Shown: positions 49,618 to 59,113 of the stretch, one piece after another
How positions within the stretch are numbered: position 1 is the first letter of the stretch
Layout of the letters: every line of letters starts with the position of its first letter
Source of the DNA: Exiguobacterium aestuarii
GTDB taxonomy: Bacteria; Bacillota; Bacilli; Exiguobacteriales; Exiguobacteriaceae
DNA length: 64,000 nt
Reading direction: 5' to 3'
Assembly (NCBI RefSeq): GCF_020171655.1
Contig: NZ_JAIVAC010000001.1
Location: 744,001-808,000, forward strand
Notes under the pieces: model-generated
What the model saw: only the letters and a program-made list of their open reading frames with translations
The model's database searches: none
Told to the model about the DNA's origin: nothing
Program-made: the position numbers and the translations under genes

Positions 49618-50537
49618 CCATCCGACACGTATTGGATCAATTAGACCGCATTTACCTCGGTAAACCGGAAATCACAAAATTATGTTGCACAGCCCTTTTG
49701 GCGAACGGCCATATCTTGCTAGAGGATGTGCCTGGGACGGGGAAGACGTTACTTGCGAAAAGCATCGCCAAAAGCTTTGAGGCAGACTTCGCCCGAATTC
49801 AATTCACAGCCGACCTGTTGCCTTCTGACATCATCGGTTCAGACTTCTTCAATATGCAGACCCAGACGTTCGAGAACCGCACCGGACCGATCTTCACGAA
49901 TATTTTACTCATCGATGAAGTGAACCGTGCTGTCCCGAGAACACAATCCGCCTTGCTTGAAGCGATGGAAGAACGCCAAGTCTCCATCGGCGGCGTCACC
50001 TATCAGCTACCGAGACCATTCTTCGTCATCGCGACTCAAAACCCAATCGAGTCGGCGGGAACGTTCGCCCTACCAGACGCCCAACTCGACCGCTTCCTCA
50101 TGTCCCTTCAAGTCGGATATCCAGGGGCGGATGAAGAGCGGAACTTGATTCTGCAGACGATTTCAAAGACGAGACATGTGGTACACGCCTTGATGACGAA
50201 TGACGCTTTCTTAGAAGCACAAGAAAATGTCGAGAGCGTGCGAATCCATGAAGATGTCGTCACTTATTTGCTCGCACTGATTCAAGAAACGAGGCAACAT
50301 CCGTTAGTCGAAGTCGGGGCGAGCCCACGGGCGACACTTGCGCTCGTCAAAGCCTCACAAGCTTATGCGTACTTGAACGACCGTCAGTTCGTCACGCCTG
50401 AAGATGTTCAAGCCATTGCACCACACGTTCTCTCGCATCGATTGACCCTCACCCTTGAAGGGGACATCAAATCGACGAAGCGACAAGTGCTAGCGGACGT
50501 ACTCGAGTCCGTAACTGTCCCAGTCGAAAAGGTGTAA
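49614..50537 (+). CDS. MoxR-family AAA+ ATPase
   Basis: A 307-residue chaperone-like ATPase that remodels partner proteins, usually those carrying a von Willebrand A domain. Walker A is LLEDVPGTGKTLLAKSIAKS near residue 41; Walker B is NILLIDEVNRAVPRTQSALL near 97; the sensor region is FVIATQNPIESAGTFALPDA with the Arg finger in DRFLMSLQVGYPG. It overlaps the previous gene and leads DUF58 by two bases, the usual order of this conserved trio. Confidence 0.95.
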   Translation: MTIRHVLDQLDRIYLGKPEITKLCCTALLANGHILLEDVPGTGKTLLAKSIAKSFEADFARIQFTADLLPSDIIGSDFFNMQTQTFENRTGPIFTNILLIDEVNRAVPRTQSALLEAMEERQVSIGGVTYQLPRPFFVIATQNPIESAGTFALPDAQLDRFLMSLQVGYPGADEERNLILQTISKTRHVVHALMTNDAFLEAQENVESVRIHEDVVTYLLALIQETRQHPLVEVGASPRATLALVKASQAYAYLNDRQFVTPEDVQAIAPHVLSHRLTLTLEGDIKSTKRQVLADVLESVTVPVEKV

Positions 50538-50539
50538 CG

Positions 50540-51601
50540 ATGCGACAGGTCGAAATCAGTACACCGTCCATCCTTCAAGACCAACTCTGGCCGACTTATG
50601 TCATTCTCGGTCTCCTCACCATGTGGATGCCTTATGTATGGCCCATCGCTTATGTATGCGGAGCATTATTAATCGTCATGTTCATTCGGAAACGAATCAT
50701 TCGAACACTTTCAAACGAAGTCTCATTTTCCATCCGGCAGAAAGAAGATCTCTTGTTCATCGACGATGAGACATCATGTATCGTCCGTATCGATGGGTAT
50801 GAGCGAATCATTGCCCTTGGTGTTCCGCTATTGATTCGACTAGAGGGTAATGAACGAATGGTATTCGAGGACGGGGCACAGGCATACGACACAAGGATCG
50901 AACAGGACATACATCATGTGAGCGTCTCGGCTGTGAAGCGTGGACCTGCTTCGATTCATACGTGTGTGATGCGTGTCACGTTACCGTTTTATTTAGGTAC
51001 TCTTTTTTTCACGGATGAGGAGATGGATATGCCCTCATGGATTGTGTTACCTACCATCAAGAAGTCGCCAATCACCGAATCTCGTATGATTCGGATGGGT
51101 GACCGCATCGTCAAGCACTCCCCGTTGAACGATCCGTTGATGATTCAAAGTGCAAAACGATATGAGAAGGAACCCGCCAAACAGATCGACTGGGTCGCCA
51201 CTTCAAAGGTCGGTCATGTACAGGCAAAAGTGTTCGAACGACAAAATCTCGACACGTTCACGATTTCCCTTGATTTGAGCGGTCCGCTCGGGAACGGGCT
51301 CCATGCGCACTATGAAGACTTGATTCAACAGACGGCCTATTTGGTTTCTTACTTGATCAAAGAAGACTGTAAAGTGGAGCTGTTAATCAACCGACTCGAC
51401 AAAAACAATCAAGTCGACCGTGTTACACTGGGAGAAGGAAGAAAACAATTACGGCTCATTCTCGTCCGACTAGCGATGATTCATGAATCGAACGCGTTTG
51501 TTGCGTCATCACGTTTCACTTCATATGTCAGTCGTCACAAACAGCCGCACGCCGAATTGATTCACATCAATCACGCGATGCTGCTGAAATCTTCAGGGTG
51601 A
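50540..51601 (+). CDS. DUF58 protein (VWA-like)
   Basis: A 353-residue membrane-anchored partner of MoxR. Two helices lie at about 17-50 (TYVILGLLTMWMPYVWPIAY). A beta-rich region precedes the DUF58 signature YEKEPAKQIDWVATSKVGHV near 210. The VWA-like fold begins TFTISLDLSGPLGNG; its metal site is Asp-Leu-Ser rather than DxSxS in full, so metal binding is uncertain. No ribosome site of note; it is coupled to moxR. Confidence 0.9.
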   Translation: MRQVEISTPSILQDQLWPTYVILGLLTMWMPYVWPIAYVCGALLIVMFIRKRIIRTLSNEVSFSIRQKEDLLFIDDETSCIVRIDGYERIIALGVPLLIRLEGNERMVFEDGAQAYDTRIEQDIHHVSVSAVKRGPASIHTCVMRVTLPFYLGTLFFTDEEMDMPSWIVLPTIKKSPITESRMIRMGDRIVKHSPLNDPLMIQSAKRYEKEPAKQIDWVATSKVGHVQAKVFERQNLDTFTISLDLSGPLGNGLHAHYEDLIQQTAYLVSYLIKEDCKVELLINRLDKNNQVDRVTLGEGRKQLRLILVRLAMIHESNAFVASSRFTSYVSRHKQPHAELIHINHAMLLKSSG

Positions 51602-51616
51602 TGAAGGGAGAAACAC

Positions 51617-52339
51617 ATGCAACGAATGACGAGCTTACTTATATGTTGTGTCGGACTGCTTGCAAGCACGACGACCGTATCAGCCGAGATGACTGAATCC
51701 TCGGCGGAACGTTTTGCAGATGCATATTTTTATGACATTGTGATGGACCATATTCAGGGAGATGACCCGGCTAATTATCATATGACGGACAGTGAGAACG
51801 TCACGTTCGGTCCGTTGTTGGAGACGTATATCCCGTCATCATCTTGTTACAAGAATGATGAGACATGTTCGTTCGTCCCGACAAAAGAATTTGTGGCGAC
51901 CGTCTTTCAAGATGATGAACCGGTCAACGTGATCGGAACGTATGAACAATCAGCGGGTACATATGCGTTTTCAACGTTCGGTTCAGACAAAGAAACTCCG
52001 AAAGCGTTGATGGACGTACAAGGACATCTCGTGAAATACACAGAAAGGTCTGCATGGTTTGATTATGATGGGGACATGTTGGTGGCGTTGACATCCTACT
52101 CAAAACAGATGATTAGTGGAGATGAAATGTCAACGAAGGACTTCCAAGCTTTATTGATTGAAGAGCATGAAAATATTGAAGGGAATGTCGAAGAAGGGAT
52201 GATGGATGGAGCGGGTGGCTATTCGGATGAAGCAAAATCAAATAATCCAACATCGAATACCAACCGATTGATTGGTTTTGCAGTGTTAGCAATGTTGCCA
52301 TTCGGATATTGGTTCCTTAAAAGACGAAAAACAGCATGA
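51617..52339 (+). CDS. Secreted, C-terminally anchored hypothetical protein
   Basis: 240 residues. A signal peptide (MQRMTSLLICCVGLLASTTT, cleavage near VSA-E) leads an extracellular acidic domain with a possible disulfide (SSCYKNDETCSF). A Ser/Asn-rich linker, a C-terminal helix (LIGFAVLAMLPFGYWFLKRR) and a basic tail follow, a type I membrane topology. AAGGGAGAAAC precedes the ATG, 15 bases after DUF58, so it is probably in the same operon. It may take the place of the transglutaminase or VWA protein found downstream in other MoxR loci. No family recognised. Confidence 0.7.
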   Translation: MQRMTSLLICCVGLLASTTTVSAEMTESSAERFADAYFYDIVMDHIQGDDPANYHMTDSENVTFGPLLETYIPSSSCYKNDETCSFVPTKEFVATVFQDDEPVNVIGTYEQSAGTYAFSTFGSDKETPKALMDVQGHLVKYTERSAWFDYDGDMLVALTSYSKQMISGDEMSTKDFQALLIEEHENIEGNVEEGMMDGAGGYSDEAKSNNPTSNTNRLIGFAVLAMLPFGYWFLKRRKTA

Positions 52340-53049
52340 TGTCAAAAGATTTATACAATCAACATGAACCACTAGAATTAGTGATCATTCCGAGTCATGC
52401 ACTGAGAGAAGGAGAAGCAAAGCGATTGATTTTTCGACATCTGAAGGATGAGGACTTTCCATTGCGCCTTGTACGTAAACGAACTGTGAAGGGTACGAGA
52501 AAACATCGCTTCTCTTTTGAACGTCAAGAAGAGCATGTGACGACCAAAACCATCAAGAATCGTGAGTCATTAGAATCGGAATTGACACTCTCTTCGAATG
52601 AAATCATCGTCCTACAAGGAGAGAAAGATTGGATTCTGAGTTATTATGAGGACGGTTTGACGCTTCAAGGAAAGCAAGTGAGTCGTGTCGAAACAAAGGG
52701 AATAGCCCATATCGAGGATTTTTTTGAATATGTGACGACAGGTGCGTTTCCGATTGAGGTGTCATTTGGTTTAGATGGAACGCTCGGTCCTCGTGAGAAC
52801 GTATATCGCTTCACGTTGCATGACGCAGATTGGAAGACATTGATTGAAGACGAACTGTTGCCTCAGCTTCAAATTCCGAAAGCGAAGAATGTATGGCAGT
52901 CCCTTTTCTTTCCGACAAACAATCAGACAATCGAATGGTTCACTGGTGAATTTCATCCAAACATCTTAGGAAACTTCGTTTTCGCCCACGATGCCCATGA
53001 TACGTATTATTTCTTGGATCACGTGAACGGAGACATCAAAGTGTTTTGA
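52336..53049 (+). CDS. Hypothetical protein, possible C-terminal frameshift
   Basis: A 237-residue soluble protein starting at ATG 52336 in an ATGA overlap with the previous gene and lacking its own ribosome site. Its second half (VSFGLDGTLGPRENVYRFTL, and FVFAHDAHDTYYFLDHVNGD) looks like a beta-sheet domain reminiscent of SMI1/KNR4 (SUKH) proteins, but I cannot assign it. The stop follows GTGTTTTGA. Adding one T to TTTT would extend it by more than 40 codons (LNDPTKEEVSLRQSIESIKL) to about 53207, over an interval that otherwise codes for nothing. Confidence 0.6.
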   Translation: MMSKDLYNQHEPLELVIIPSHALREGEAKRLIFRHLKDEDFPLRLVRKRTVKGTRKHRFSFERQEEHVTTKTIKNRESLESELTLSSNEIIVLQGEKDWILSYYEDGLTLQGKQVSRVETKGIAHIEDFFEYVTTGAFPIEVSFGLDGTLGPRENVYRFTLHDADWKTLIEDELLPQLQIPKAKNVWQSLFFPTNNQTIEWFTGEFHPNILGNFVFAHDAHDTYYFLDHVNGDIKVF

Positions 53050-53154
53050 ATGACCCAACTAAAGAAGAAGTGAGTTTGCGTCAATCGATTGAGTCCATCA
53101 AACTCAAAACCCGAGTCAAAAAGTACGCCAGTTATGAGAAAGTAGGGATGGAAC

Positions 53155-53706
53155 ATGAACTATTTAGAACATCTAGAAAAACATTGTGGCACATTCGTCA
53201 GCGGGTATGATATCCCTTACTTGCTAGAAGATGATGTCCAAATCATCGAACTTGAAGAAGAGTCCTCTAAAATCACGAGTATTTCGACATTAGGACTGCA
53301 TTGGCATGCACTTCAATTCGAAAATGGTTCGACAGCTCACCAGGAGTTGCTGTTCCGCTTCAATCAACAGCATGCCAAAGAGGAGTTTGTTGAATTGATG
53401 TGGCAGCTGACCGATTATGCGTTGGGAACGCACCAGGCGTTCGAGTTGGGCGAACTCTACGAACTGCCAGAGGAAGTGCTTGAACAATATTCATTTTCTT
53501 CGGTCTATGTGACCGCTCCTTTTTACTCAGATGAGTCGTTCATCACATATGAGAACGAGGAGCAGAGCGTCCTAGTCGTCTGGTTTGTACCGATTTACCC
53601 TTCAGAAGAGCTGTTCATCGAAGAACACGGAACCGAACGGTTTGACGAACTCCTATATGAGACTGATCGCGAGTTATTCGACTTGAACCGAAAAGAACTT
53701 GTCTAA
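53155..53706 (+). CDS. Suppressor-of-fused (SUFU) domain protein
   Basis: A 183-residue soluble acidic protein. The landmarks LGLHWHALQFENGSTAHQEL, VYVTAPFYSDESFITYENEE and VVWFVPIYPSEELFIEEHG fit bacterial SUFU-domain proteins. Many bacterial SUFU proteins act as immunity proteins against polymorphic toxins; no toxin gene is visible nearby, so immunity is only a possibility. ATG 53155 follows GTAGGGATGGAAC. The gene ends at a strong terminator. Confidence 0.65.
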   Translation: MNYLEHLEKHCGTFVSGYDIPYLLEDDVQIIELEEESSKITSISTLGLHWHALQFENGSTAHQELLFRFNQQHAKEEFVELMWQLTDYALGTHQAFELGELYELPEEVLEQYSFSSVYVTAPFYSDESFITYENEEQSVLVVWFVPIYPSEELFIEEHGTERFDELLYETDRELFDLNRKELV

Positions 53707-53708
53707 CG

Positions 53709-53742
53709 AACATCCCCTCATGCGCGCATGAGGGGATTCTTT
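53709..53742. terminator. Bidirectional terminator
   Basis: ATCCCCTCATG-CGCG-CATGAGGGGAT then TCTTT; it separates the SUFU gene from the convergent GntR gene. Confidence 0.8.
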
Positions 53743-54451
53743 ACATATAGGGGCCGTTCGCTTGGACGACGAACTGCGAGTGCTCGTAATGATACGTGAT
53801 GCGTGAGTAGTCGAACGGTTTTCCATTCGAAAGATGGAAGATCGTCTCAATGCGGAGCGTCGGATCATCCTCTTCCAAACCGAGAAGTACCGCTTCACTT
53901 TCCGTCAATCGCCCGACCTGTAGATACATGTCAGAAAAACCAATTGTGACACCGAGCGCCGATTGCACGTAATCAAAAATCGAGTCGGCCACAATCTCTC
54001 GATTCAAGTAAGGGACGATGGCTTTTACGTAATACGATTCTTCATGACAAAGTACTTCCCCGTCCACATATCTTACCCGTTCGACACGATACACATCGTC
54101 AGTTACGTCAATCCCGAGATTTTCGGCCACCAACGCATCTGGTTTCATAACAGACACGTCGAGTACATCAGAGGTCAAGATTCGATCTCCAAGGTTACTC
54201 TTGAATCCTTGGGTGGAAAAGAGACTCATATAACCGGGACGATTATGGCGTCTGACGAAAATGCCGCTACCACGGAGTTGAAAGATGATGCCTTTTCGTT
54301 CGAGCAACTCGAGCGCTTTCGTGATCGTACTCTTACTCACGGCATATTGACTCATCATCTGCTCAAGGACAGGTAGCTTATCACCTTGTTTTAAATTCTG
54401 TTTATGAATGTATTGTTCTATTTCATTTGCGATTTGTTGGTATTTTAACAT
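53741..54451 (-). CDS. GntR/HutC-family repressor of the phospho-beta-glucosidase
   Basis: A 236-residue regulator. The winged helix (residues 1-70: KYQQIANEIEQYIHKQNLKQ, then GDKLPVLEQMMSQYAVSKST and RGSGIFVRRH) is followed by a UTRA ligand domain (80-230; VERVRYVDGEVLCHEESYYV, RIETIFHLSNGKPFDYSRIT). It resembles the BglR/TreR group that senses phosphorylated sugars. ATG 54451 has GTGAGGA 7 bases upstream. It diverges from the GH1 gene across 137 bases holding a perfect palindrome. Confidence 0.9.
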   Translation of the reverse strand: MLKYQQIANEIEQYIHKQNLKQGDKLPVLEQMMSQYAVSKSTITKALELLERKGIIFQLRGSGIFVRRHNRPGYMSLFSTQGFKSNLGDRILTSDVLDVSVMKPDALVAENLGIDVTDDVYRVERVRYVDGEVLCHEESYYVKAIVPYLNREIVADSIFDYVQSALGVTIGFSDMYLQVGRLTESEAVLLGLEEDDPTLRIETIFHLSNGKPFDYSRITYHYEHSQFVVQANGPYM

Positions 54452-54524
54452 GGTCATTCCTCACTTTTTCGTCACTTCTTGTATTATATCATGAAAAAAA
54501 CAAGATTGTTTCATTGTATCAACC

Positions 54525-54553
54525 TTGTTAAATTGTACCGGTACAATTATACT
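54525..54553 (+). promoter_or_regulatory. GH1 promoter with embedded operator
   Basis: TTGTTA (54525-54530), a 17-base spacer, and TATACT (54548-54553). The spacer is filled by the palindrome ATTGTACCGGTACAAT (54532-54547; 18 bp with flanks). A bound GntR repressor would exclude RNA polymerase. Confidence 0.75.
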
Positions 54554-54585
54554 TGACGTGTATGATTCATCAGAAGGAGGAATAG

Positions 54586-56062
<1,477 letters not shown>

Positions 56063-56068
56063 GGCGTT

Positions 56069-56386
56069 ATGAAACCATTACACCATCCGTCTATTGACAC
56101 CATACCGTATACGAAAGTCCTTCACGCACTCAGTGAACCGAACCGATTGCGCATCATCCGATGCCTCAGAGAATCCGGTGAAAATAATTGTTCCACTTAT
56201 TCACTTGAATTGATGCTAAATAAATCAACGGTGTCCCATCATATCAAAATCTTAAGGGAAGCCGGACTGATCAAAGGACGCATCGAAGGAAAAGAGCATT
56301 ACTACTCGCTCCGAAAAGATGAGATTGAACAGAAGTTTCCTGGATTATTGAGTTCCGTGTTCGCCGTGAAAGATGAAGACTTATAA
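56069..56386 (+). CDS. ArsR-family regulator
   Basis: A 105-residue winged-helix repressor: VLHALSEPNRLRIIRCLRES, then YSLELMLNKSTVSHHIKILR and GKEHYYSLRKDEIE. The single Cys pair does not form a CxC metal site, so a non-metal signal is likely. ATG 56069 has no ribosome site and coincides with the predicted transcription start, pointing to leaderless translation. It may act on the flavodoxin-fold gene downstream, 126 bases away. Confidence 0.83.
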   Translation: MKPLHHPSIDTIPYTKVLHALSEPNRLRIIRCLRESGENNCSTYSLELMLNKSTVSHHIKILREAGLIKGRIEGKEHYYSLRKDEIEQKFPGLLSSVFAVKDEDL

Positions 56387-56414
56387 GCATGCGCTCGAGG
56401 CGCATGCTTTTTTG
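56386..56414 (+). terminator. Rho-independent terminator
   Basis: AAGCATGCGC-TCGAG-GCGCATGCTT with TTTT, next to the ArsR stop codon. Confidence 0.85.
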
Positions 56415-56512
56415 TTGATCAAAATGCTTGCGAAGTATAACTCACGGTGATACGATACTTTTAGTTTGATGGTTATCGAACTATAAAACAATTTCCGAAG
56501 GAGTTTTGAAAG

Positions 56513-57082
56513 ATGAAAAACGTATTAGTAATCAACGGACACGAGTATTATGACTTTGCAAAGGGTGAATTGAACAAAACGATGTTCGACGAGATCGTTC
56601 GAACACTCGACGGAGCTTATGAAGTGAAAACGACGGTCATCGATGCCGGTTATGATATCAAAGAAGAGCAAGAAAAATATAAATGGGCGGACATCGTCAT
56701 CTACCAAACACCAATCTACTGGTTCTCACTCCCAGCGAAGTTCAAAAAATACATGGATGAAGTGTACGAATATGGTGTCTTCTTCGCCGGTTCTGCTGAA
56801 GGGTACGGAAAAGGTGGATTGATGAAAGGGAAGAAATACATGTTCTCGACAACGTGGAATGCCCCTGTCACAGAATATAACAATGCTGAAGGTTTCTTCG
56901 CTGGTAAAGACTTTGAAGATTCAATCGCCCACCTGCACTATGCACAGCAGTTCATTGGAATGGAACCATTAAAGAGTTTTGGAGCGCATGACGTGATTGC
57001 GAACCCGGACATCAACCTTTATAAGCGTGAACTCCAAGCTCATTTGGAAGACGTGTTCGAAATCACAGTAAATCAGTCGTAA
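56513..57082 (+). CDS. MdaB/NQO-type NAD(P)H quinone oxidoreductase
   Basis: A 189-residue flavodoxin-fold FAD enzyme reducing quinones by two electrons. VLVINGHEYYDFAKGELNKT is the first strand and loop; WADIVIYQTPIYWFSLPAKF the cofactor/substrate motif; KGLMKGKKYMFSTTWNAP follows. CGAAGGAGTTTTGAAAG precedes the ATG. It is followed 15 bases later by the peroxiredoxin, and together they suggest oxidative or electrophile stress defence. The upstream ArsR gene may regulate them. Confidence 0.9.
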   Translation: MKNVLVINGHEYYDFAKGELNKTMFDEIVRTLDGAYEVKTTVIDAGYDIKEEQEKYKWADIVIYQTPIYWFSLPAKFKKYMDEVYEYGVFFAGSAEGYGKGGLMKGKKYMFSTTWNAPVTEYNNAEGFFAGKDFEDSIAHLHYAQQFIGMEPLKSFGAHDVIANPDINLYKRELQAHLEDVFEITVNQS

Positions 57083-57097
57083 AAGGAGAGAGGTCAC

Positions 57098-57733
57098 ATG
57101 CTTCGGGAAGAATTAGCAACGGTACGGGACCGATTCTTAGATCGTGCGCCCACCCACGTCAAACAAAGTGTTGCGGAAGCGACAGCATCATTGATTGAAT
57201 CAGGAGTTGGTCAAGGGTTACAAGTAGGAGAAAAAGCCCCTGACTTTACGCTCGTCAACGCTACGGGTGAAAAAGTCACCTTGTCCGAATTATTACAAGA
57301 TGGAAAAGTGATCTTGAACTTTTATCGAGGGGGATGGTGCCCCTACTGTAATCTCGAATTGAAGGCGTATGAACGCATCCTACCGAAAATCAAAGAGAAA
57401 GGGGCACAACTCGTTGCCATCAGCCCTCAAATGCCAGATGAGTCCTTATCGACGTCCGAAAAGAACAATCTGACATTTGAAGTGCTCAGTGACCCCGATC
57501 AACATGTAGCAGAATCATATCGTCTACTCTTCGAGTTTCCAGCTCACTTGATTCAAACATATGAAACGGACTTTGGACTTCAACTCGCCGATTATAATGG
57601 AGATTCGAATCCGTGGCGCCTTCCTGTACCTGCGACTTATGTCATCGACCAGGATGGTGTAATTCAATTTGCCGAGGCGGACCCTGACTATATGGTTCGA
57701 CCGGATCCGGAGCGCGTGCTCGCCTCTTTATAA
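57098..57733 (+). CDS. Peroxiredoxin-like protein (AhpC/TSA family)
   Basis: A 211-residue thioredoxin-fold peroxidase. The active site is LNFYRGGWCPYCNLELKAYE near residue 85, a Cys-Pro-Tyr-Cys pair within the FYRGxWCPxC motif of AhpC/TSA-like proteins; VGEKAPDFTLVNATGE precedes it. It should reduce peroxides using thiols. AAAGGAGAGAGGTCAC precedes ATG 57098. Forms an operon with the quinone reductase. Terminator at 57739. Confidence 0.9.
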   Translation: MLREELATVRDRFLDRAPTHVKQSVAEATASLIESGVGQGLQVGEKAPDFTLVNATGEKVTLSELLQDGKVILNFYRGGWCPYCNLELKAYERILPKIKEKGAQLVAISPQMPDESLSTSEKNNLTFEVLSDPDQHVAESYRLLFEFPAHLIQTYETDFGLQLADYNGDSNPWRLPVPATYVIDQDGVIQFAEADPDYMVRPDPERVLASL

Positions 57734-57738
57734 GAAGA

Positions 57739-57784
57739 AAAGCCAAGGAATTCTCAGAAATAAGGGATTGCTTGGCTTTTTTCG
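57739..57784 (+). terminator. Terminator of the redox operon
   Basis: AAAAGCCAAG and CTTGGCTTTT form a 10-bp stem around a loop of about 24 bases, followed by T. Confidence 0.7.
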
Positions 57785-57819
57785 ATATAATGAAGAAAAA
57801 TACAATATTGGAGGGGAAA

Positions 57820-58632
57820 ATGATGCAAGTGAAGCAACATGGGCCAGTGACGGCAGTTTGCGCCAAAGTGAAGAACGGTCCATTCGAGATGTCGATGTAT
57901 GTGTATTATCTCGATGGGATGATCATCGATACCGGGACCCGTACGATGCTCCCCGCTCTCCAACCCTTTTATGAATCGGTCCCAATCGACCTCGTTAGCA
58001 TCACACACCCACATGAAGACCACATCGGAACGGCCGCATGGCTCGAACAAACGTATCGCGTGCCAATCTACATACATGAGTCTGCCAGAGATATGTGCAT
58101 AACGGGGCTAGATATCCCAGCTTATCGGGCACGCTTCTCCGGTGACCCGGAACCGTTCCGACCGATCGCCTATCACGACAATCAGATCACATCAGAACAT
58201 CATACCTATCAGGTGATCCATACACCCGGTCATGAACCGAATCACGTCGTCTTATATGACGAGGAGAACGGTCGACTGTTTTCAGGTGATTTGTTCGTTC
58301 ATCCGTATCCAAAAGTCATGATTCCAGAGGAGTCGGTCCCTGAACAGATCCGTTCGCTCAAGCGTGTCCTGTCCCTCGATTTTGAGGAAGTGTACTGCCA
58401 GCATGCAGGGCGTCTCGAGCAGGGAAGGGAGCAACTGACCAAAAAGCTCGATTATCTAGAACGATTGACCGATGACGTGTTAACGAAAACCGCTGCGGGC
58501 TATACGATTGACGATATCAACGCTCACCTTTTCCCTGACCCGTCGCCGCTCGTCCAAATCTCCAAGCGGGATTATGACTCCAGACATATGATTTCAAGTA
58601 TCCTCCGAGAAGTCTACGAACAACTTCGTTGA
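57820..58632 (+). CDS. MBL-fold metallohydrolase
   Basis: A 270-residue zinc hydrolase of the metallo-beta-lactamase fold. The metal motif THPHEDHIGTAAWL (HxHxDH variant) is near residue 62, the next His in VIHTPGHEPNHVVLY near 145, and the bridging Asp in LFSGDLFVHPYPK near 165. Substrate unknown; glyoxalase II-like or lactonase-like are options. ATG 57820 follows GGAGGGGAAA. Isolated gene upstream of the ArsR/SDR pair. Confidence 0.9.
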   Translation: MMQVKQHGPVTAVCAKVKNGPFEMSMYVYYLDGMIIDTGTRTMLPALQPFYESVPIDLVSITHPHEDHIGTAAWLEQTYRVPIYIHESARDMCITGLDIPAYRARFSGDPEPFRPIAYHDNQITSEHHTYQVIHTPGHEPNHVVLYDEENGRLFSGDLFVHPYPKVMIPEESVPEQIRSLKRVLSLDFEEVYCQHAGRLEQGREQLTKKLDYLERLTDDVLTKTAAGYTIDDINAHLFPDPSPLVQISKRDYDSRHMISSILREVYEQLR

Positions 58633-58673
58633 CAGAAGGCGAATCACCTAGTATTCTGTATGTAGGATTAAAC

Positions 58674-58689
58674 GTTTAAACTTTTAAAC
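58674..58689. promoter_or_regulatory. Operator GTTTAAACTTTTAAAC upstream of arsR-like gene
   Basis: This 16-mer recurs as its exact reverse complement at 59072-59087, ahead of the SDR gene. It lies 12 bases before the ArsR start, fitting autoregulation. Confidence 0.65.
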
Positions 58690-58701
58690 GGAGTGATGAA
58701 T

Positions 58702-59025
58702 ATGAAACAACCAGATACAACACCAGAGGCATCGCTATCTTTATTTGAAGATGCAATCCCATTGTTCCAAGTGTTAGCCGACGTCAATCGTCAACGCATC
58801 ATCGTTGAGATCGCCAGACATGAGCGCTTGAACGTCAATCAGATTGATGAAAAGATCGAGTTGTCTAGACCGGCCATCTCGCATCACCTCAAACTGTTGC
58901 GACAAGCAGGGATCGTCTCATCCGAGAAAATCGGGACAGAGAACTTTTACTTCTTGACCCTCGAGGACGCGGTCGGACTGCTCAAAGCACTGACACGTGC
59001 GATCGAAGATGAATGTATCTTATGA
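58702..59025 (+). CDS. ArsR-family regulator
   Basis: A 107-residue winged-helix protein: LFQVLADVNRQRIIVEIARH, then LNVNQIDEKIELSRPAISHH and LKLLRQAGIVSSEKIGTENF. No metal-binding Cys motif. ATG 58702 has GGAG 8 bases upstream; two earlier in-frame codons are too close to it. Both its own promoter region and that of the following SDR gene carry the same 16-bp site, so it probably represses itself and the SDR. Confidence 0.87.
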   Translation: MKQPDTTPEASLSLFEDAIPLFQVLADVNRQRIIVEIARHERLNVNQIDEKIELSRPAISHHLKLLRQAGIVSSEKIGTENFYFLTLEDAVGLLKALTRAIEDECIL

Positions 59026-59071
59026 CCTTTCTTTTTGGAAACAAAGAGAAAGGCTTCTTTTTCACTAATCA

Positions 59072-59087
59072 GTTTAAAAGTTTAAAC
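59072..59087. promoter_or_regulatory. Operator GTTTAAAAGTTTAAAC upstream of the SDR gene
   Basis: Exact reverse complement of the site at 58674-58689, 27 bases before the SDR start; partly extended by a further TATAAACAT repeat-like stretch. Confidence 0.65.
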
Positions 59088-59113
59088 ATATAAACATTAA
59101 GAGGAGAATGAAA

